DNA from: Bugula neritina | Lineage: Eukaryota > Bryozoa > Gymnolaemata > Cheilostomatida > Bugulidae | Assembly: GCA_964035545.1 (NCBI GenBank) | Contig: OZ037766.1 | Coordinates: 1,359,501-1,423,500 of the forward strand | Direction: 5' to 3' | DNA length: 64,000 nt | In this document: one piece after another, positions 60,101-64,000 of the stretch | How the letters are laid out: every line of letters starts with the position of its first letter | Numbering within the stretch: position 1 is the stretch's first letter | Program-made: the position numbers and the translations under genes | The notes under the pieces: generated by a model | The model's input: only the letters and a program-made list of their open reading frames with translations | Database searches by the model: none | What the model was told of the DNA's origin: nothing

Positions 60101-63100
60101 CAAGTACTACATTCCTTCTGCAGAAAACGGTATAGCAGTAGCTTTTCTAGTAGACACTAAGAATACTGAGTAACTGTTAGTTTCTACTAGTTGCTATGAA
60201 TCACGAGCAATTCATAGTGATTCATATCATATACGAGTCATATGTACTATAACTAGTAGTACCTACAGTTTAAACTCTCTATGACGCACATAGACACTAT
60301 GGTTTATACTGTCTATGACTCACATATACACTATGGTTCATACCGTCTATGAGTCATATAGACACTACAGTTCATACTGTCTATGAGTCATAAATAGTAT
60401 GGTTTATGGTGTCTTTCAGTCATAGTACAATGGTGCACAATCTTTTGTTGATAAACTTTGAGTGTTTTACATTAAATCAAGTGCAGTAAAGTTATTCTAT
60501 TTCTCTAAACAAGTTTTAATGTTAAATAATATTAGCATATTATTGCAGCTTTTCACATAGCAAAGTCTAATATTCTTACCTATAATCAGAATTCCAAGTT
60601 ATTGGTTAGGGAGGCTTAGAAGCTTAAGGTATTCTCAGATTGGGGAATACATGCTTCGCCTAAGGCTATGATATCCTTGTCTGCCCCTTTTAACTTTTAG
60701 CGTTGTGAGTTGACTGCCAACTGACCGTCTGTCATGCTTTGAGGTGGCGAAATTAATTATTAATTAATATTATTTATTTATCAAACAGAAAAAAGTCCAC
60801 TATCTGGTTATATAATGCATAGTTATATTATATTTTAGAAAGTTTGTCAGAAATAAATGAAGTGTAACAGCTACTTTTGAAATACTTGCTAACTAATATG
60901 AATTTAGTATTCTTGGTCCACATTAATATACTTTGCATTAATTTTTGAAACAGCTCAACACTCAAAGGAATTCCTGCTTTAACTAAGCAAGGTCAAGATA
61001 ACTAGGTCAGTTGATGAATAGATATATAGGTCACGTGATGTCGGCACAATGTCATCAGTCTCTGCATTGTTTCAGTGTTAGAGTTGAGAGAATGTGACAT
61101 CTTGGTGGAGTACTTGAAGTCTTCAGATGAAATATCAGTCAGTTGGTCTCTACACACCAGAAGTTACAACTACACAGTGTTCTGGTGTAACACTGACTTT
61201 GGAGATCAGTGTGTGAAGCAGGTAGGTGTCTAGCCTCAGTTTTATAGCCTTAGTTTTAGGTTTATACTGTGAAATTATTTTTTCTACATCTTGTTTAAAT
61301 TAATGGCTCTTTGGTAGCCCAAAGTGAAGATTTCCAATTACTATATGTTATTATTTTGATCAGATTTTATGAAAATAATGTGTGCACCTGTTTCTATAGC
61401 AACAGGTCGAGTGTACATGTTTTTCTGTGCCCATGGTGTAATCTTCATGTTTATCTGTTTCCATGGTAACAGGTAGAATGGCGGTCAGTTGAATCAGCAG
61501 ACAACAAAGTGAAGTTTCAATCCGGTGGTAACTTTCTGAGATACAAGTTTGGAGTGAGTCTGAATGATGAGATGATGAGGTCTTCTGGGATTGTTTGGCA
61601 TAACTGTATAAATTACTTAGATAGAGGTGAGACGGTCTGTACAAGTAGAAATGTATGAATCACTTGGATAGCGGTGAAACGGTCTGTACAAGTAGAAATG
61701 TATGAATCACTTGGATAGCGGTGAGACGGTCTGTATAAGCAGAAATAAATTCAATGTAACATATCATGATCAGCATTAAATATTTTCTTTGCTATAAAAC
61801 GTGAAACACTGATGTATGCTTCATATTTGTTTAGTAACCAGCTGAACATTAGATTTTGGTGAAAGACCTAAAATATTCTGTTCGCCAGGCCATCTTCAGC
61901 TAAGCTAGATCAATACGTTGCGTTGCGTACAATCACCATGGGAATGCTGTAGTCAGTGTCATTAGGGTAATAGCATATGCCCAAGTATATGTAGAAGGGT
62001 ACTTGAGATGCAAATAAATACTTTGTGGTTTAGTAATTATTACTTTTAACAGCACTGCGTTTTATGCTTTTATATCATTATACTATACCACTTGTATATT
62101 ATTTAGAATGAGTAATATAATTTCGAGTGACATGTGCATTATACTCATTACCATACACATCAATTTGTGTATTATGCCATACTATATATCATATTATACT
62201 ATACTGTACTCATACTATAATTCATGTATTCTATTTCAGAATTAGTTACACCGATGATACACGTGTCTCTGTTTGACCTTGAGGCCACCGTCACCATAAA
62301 GGATAGCTGTGTGAAGAACACAAGGAGGGCTGAGTATTACTCAGTCTTATCCTGTATTTATGATGTCAAGAAGGAGCTCTGCATATCAGAAGGTATAGCC
62401 TTAGAGGTTCATATTTAGATATATATGATGTAGGAGGACACAACTATGATAATTTGACTGTGGGCAAAGAGCAAAAGCTATTTAGTTCTCTATGCATGCA
62501 CATCAAGCAAAACATCAAAATGTTTTTTTTAAATTAGACAACTTTCTCACCTCATAACATCTTTTGAAATTAAAGTATGAATGTTACAAAAGCTTTTATC
62601 ACATTAGTTAGTAGCTGAACAAAGTCTTTTCCTAAAGGTACATCTAGTTTTGCAAATTTTAATCAAGAAAACAAAATCACATTTATAAAGTGTCATTGAA
62701 AGTTTTAAAATCAAATACACGATGTATGACCATTAATCCTGATGTATACTAAAAGTACATACAACAAAAGTATGAAATACAGGGTTTGAGATGCGACCAC
62801 ATTAAACTCTATAAATTTATGTTTTCTTTATGACTTAGACATTCTAAGTTTGTTATGCCTTAAGACAAAGTAGGCTATTTTTAGTAACGTAAGAAGTTAT
62901 TTTTAGTAACACAAGAAGTTATTCTTAGTAACACAAGAAGTTATTTTTAGTAACACAGTTAGCTTATAGATACTTTTAGTAAAAGTTTAGTCAATCTCCT
63001 TTTAGAACATAAGGCTGTCCTCCAACCCTGTCACATGCAGACTACCATTCAACTGACACGATACGCTCAAAACTATGCATTCTGGGTAGTCTCACATGCA

Positions 63101-63690
63101 GGCAACATGGCTGCTAAGTCCAAGGTTATCATAGAGAACATAAACGGTAAAGGTTAGCAAGTTATTTTACATGTATTTTTAAGATTTTTCAACTCTGTTA
63201 TATGTATATTTGCTTTTCAAAATTAGTACACAAGGCAAACTATGTTTAACAGGTCACTTAATATTTTATGACAACTTAAACAACAAAAATACAGCGAGCT
63301 TTTAGCTATCATTCAGCTTTATAAGGGTGATCCCTGTTTATACAGCTGCTTTATTCTCACTCAGCACTGTTATGGGTATTTGGTTCTCTACTAAAGTTTT
63401 ATCAATGCAAAATTTCATACATTTCTGTTGCATTTCTTCAAGACATTTTCAATTTCCTGTGGAGCTTCTTGCTACCAGAGCAACTCATATTTCAGTTGAT
63501 GTGTGTTCGGGGTGCGGTATACTCGCGCTTGTGCAGCGTAAAAACTTGTAGTCTGAATGTGTACTTAATGCAGGTAGTTATAGTCTGGTTCTGTATCTAA
63601 TGCAGGTAGAAGTTGGTTGGGTCTCCTGTTTATTATACCTGCAGCAGTGACAATGGTACTAATTATCCTCTACATTGCTAAATGCTTACG
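54120..63690 (+). CDS. Receptor C: gp130-like class I cytokine receptor (D1-D2-FN3x3-TM), 13 exons in window, 3' end missing
   Basis: Predicted cytokine receptor. Exons: 54120-54201, 54607-54748, 55923-56158, 57780-57970, 58443-58602, 58841-58920, 59594-59680, 60000-60129, 61076-61221, 61473-61626, 62240-62392, 63006-63152, 63606-63690; about 597 codons, frame continuous. Order: signal peptide (Leu-rich, about 12-27); D1 (28-153, four or more Cys); D2 (154-270) with DIWSQSTNL; three FN3 (271-569; YTVFWCN in the second); TM about 573-593. The last exon ends in phase 2, like the TM exons of A and B, so one or two cytoplasmic exons should follow beyond 64000. Exons 5, 9, 10 and 11 are nearly identical to receptor B exons 14, 18, 19 and 20, including flanking intron. 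Exon 12 has two possible donors (after 63146 or 63152), both in phase. A TATA-like TATAAAG lies at about 54000. The D1-D2-FN3x3 layout is gp130-like but without an N-terminal Ig. Confidence 0.8.
54749..55055 (+). repeat. 23-bp minisatellite beginning exactly at the exon 2 donor of receptor C
   Basis: GTAAGTGTAAAATATAGGTC plus AAT-type units. GTAAGT recurs at 54749 (the real donor), 54772, 54795, 54818 and 54841, then the array decays over about 13 copies. Confidence 0.9.
55624..55890. repeat. Second 23-bp minisatellite in the same intron
   Basis: About 11 near-perfect copies of TACTATATTATGTAATGTAT plus TAG. The sequence leading to the exon 3 acceptor (55922) looks like one more degenerate unit. 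Confidence 0.92.
60225..60425. repeat. About 45-bp tandem repeat in receptor C intron 8
   Basis: Imperfect units around GTCTATGAGTCATATAGACA and CTATGGTTCATACT, roughly five copies. Confidence 0.75.
61605..61745 (+). repeat. 47-bp triplication spanning the exon 10 donor of receptor C
   Basis: Donor-like GTGAGA/GTGAAA occurs at 61627 (real), 61674 and 61721, exactly 47 bp apart, each preceded by GATAGAG or GATAGCG. The homologous place in receptor B has two copies. Confidence 0.88.
62876..62960. repeat. 22-bp tandem repeat, four copies
   Basis: TTAGTAAC recurs at 62881, 62903, 62925 and 62947 within units like TTAGTAACACAAGAAGTTAT, about 45 bp before the exon 12 acceptor of receptor C. Confidence 0.88.
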
Positions 63691-64000
63691 GTAAGTGCTT
63701 ATGTTGCAATACACCTATTTTATAGTAAATATAACTTACCTCTATTTTTACCACTTCTCTAAAACAAGTCACCAGTGAGGTTGAAAATTTAAACAGCTTT
63801 AATTTGGCCTAGAGAAAAATAATTACAACCAGTTTAATTTAAAAATATGTTTAATTTCTAATACGTTGAAGGTTTTGTGTTTTAAATTTTTAGACAATGG
63901 TAACTGTTAATGGTTGAATTTTAGATGTTAGGCTCATTAAATGATAAGTTAAAAAATTTCTAAGAATATAGCTTTAGAAGCAAAATAAACAAGTAGCAAG

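Overview
The window is spliced, AT-rich nuclear DNA from an animal. It carries GT-AG introns of roughly 80 bp to more than 5 kb, tRNA-derived SINEs, a hAT-type miniature element, a solo LTR and many intronic minisatellites. The protein families present (a heparan sulfate N-deacetylase/N-sulfotransferase and class I cytokine receptors) are metazoan. The receptors are divergent and the transposons are not ones I recognise from vertebrates, so an invertebrate is likelier. I cannot name the phylum.

All four genes I can support are on the + strand. (1) 193-6438: an NDST gene with 11 coding exons and about 870 aa, a type II Golgi enzyme of heparan sulfate synthesis. (2) 14730-26342 ('receptor A'), 21 exons and about 1133 aa, possibly with a first exon and promoter near 9347-9538. 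(3) 35900-51128 ('receptor B'), 24 exons and about 1379 aa. (4) 54120-63690 ('receptor C'), 13 exons up to the transmembrane exon, with its cytoplasmic tail beyond the window. I built the exon models by hand from splice sites and phase continuity; every junction keeps the frame open.

Receptors A, B and C form a tandem family of type I membrane proteins. They are built from Ig domains, cytokine-receptor D1 (Cys-rich) and D2 (WSxxS-like) modules, three membrane-proximal FN3 domains, one TM helix and a tail with a proline box and many tyrosines. The layouts are: A = Ig-D1-Ig-D1-D2-FN3x3-TM; B = D1-D2-Ig-Ig-D1-D2-FN3x3-TM (LIFR/OSMR-like); C = D1-D2-FN3x3-TM (gp130-like without the Ig domain). 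Domain exon pairs have stereotyped phases (Ig and D1 1-2-1, D2 1-0-1), so modules can be shuffled in frame. The inferred role is ligand-activated JAK/STAT signalling. Parts of B and C are almost identical, including intron sequence, which indicates recent duplication or gene conversion.

The intergenic stretches (6.4-9.3 kb, 26.8-35.0 kb, 51.6-54.0 kb) hold no gene I can recognise, only repeats and transposon pieces. A recurring oddity is tandem repeats that begin or end at exon edges and copy the splice site itself.
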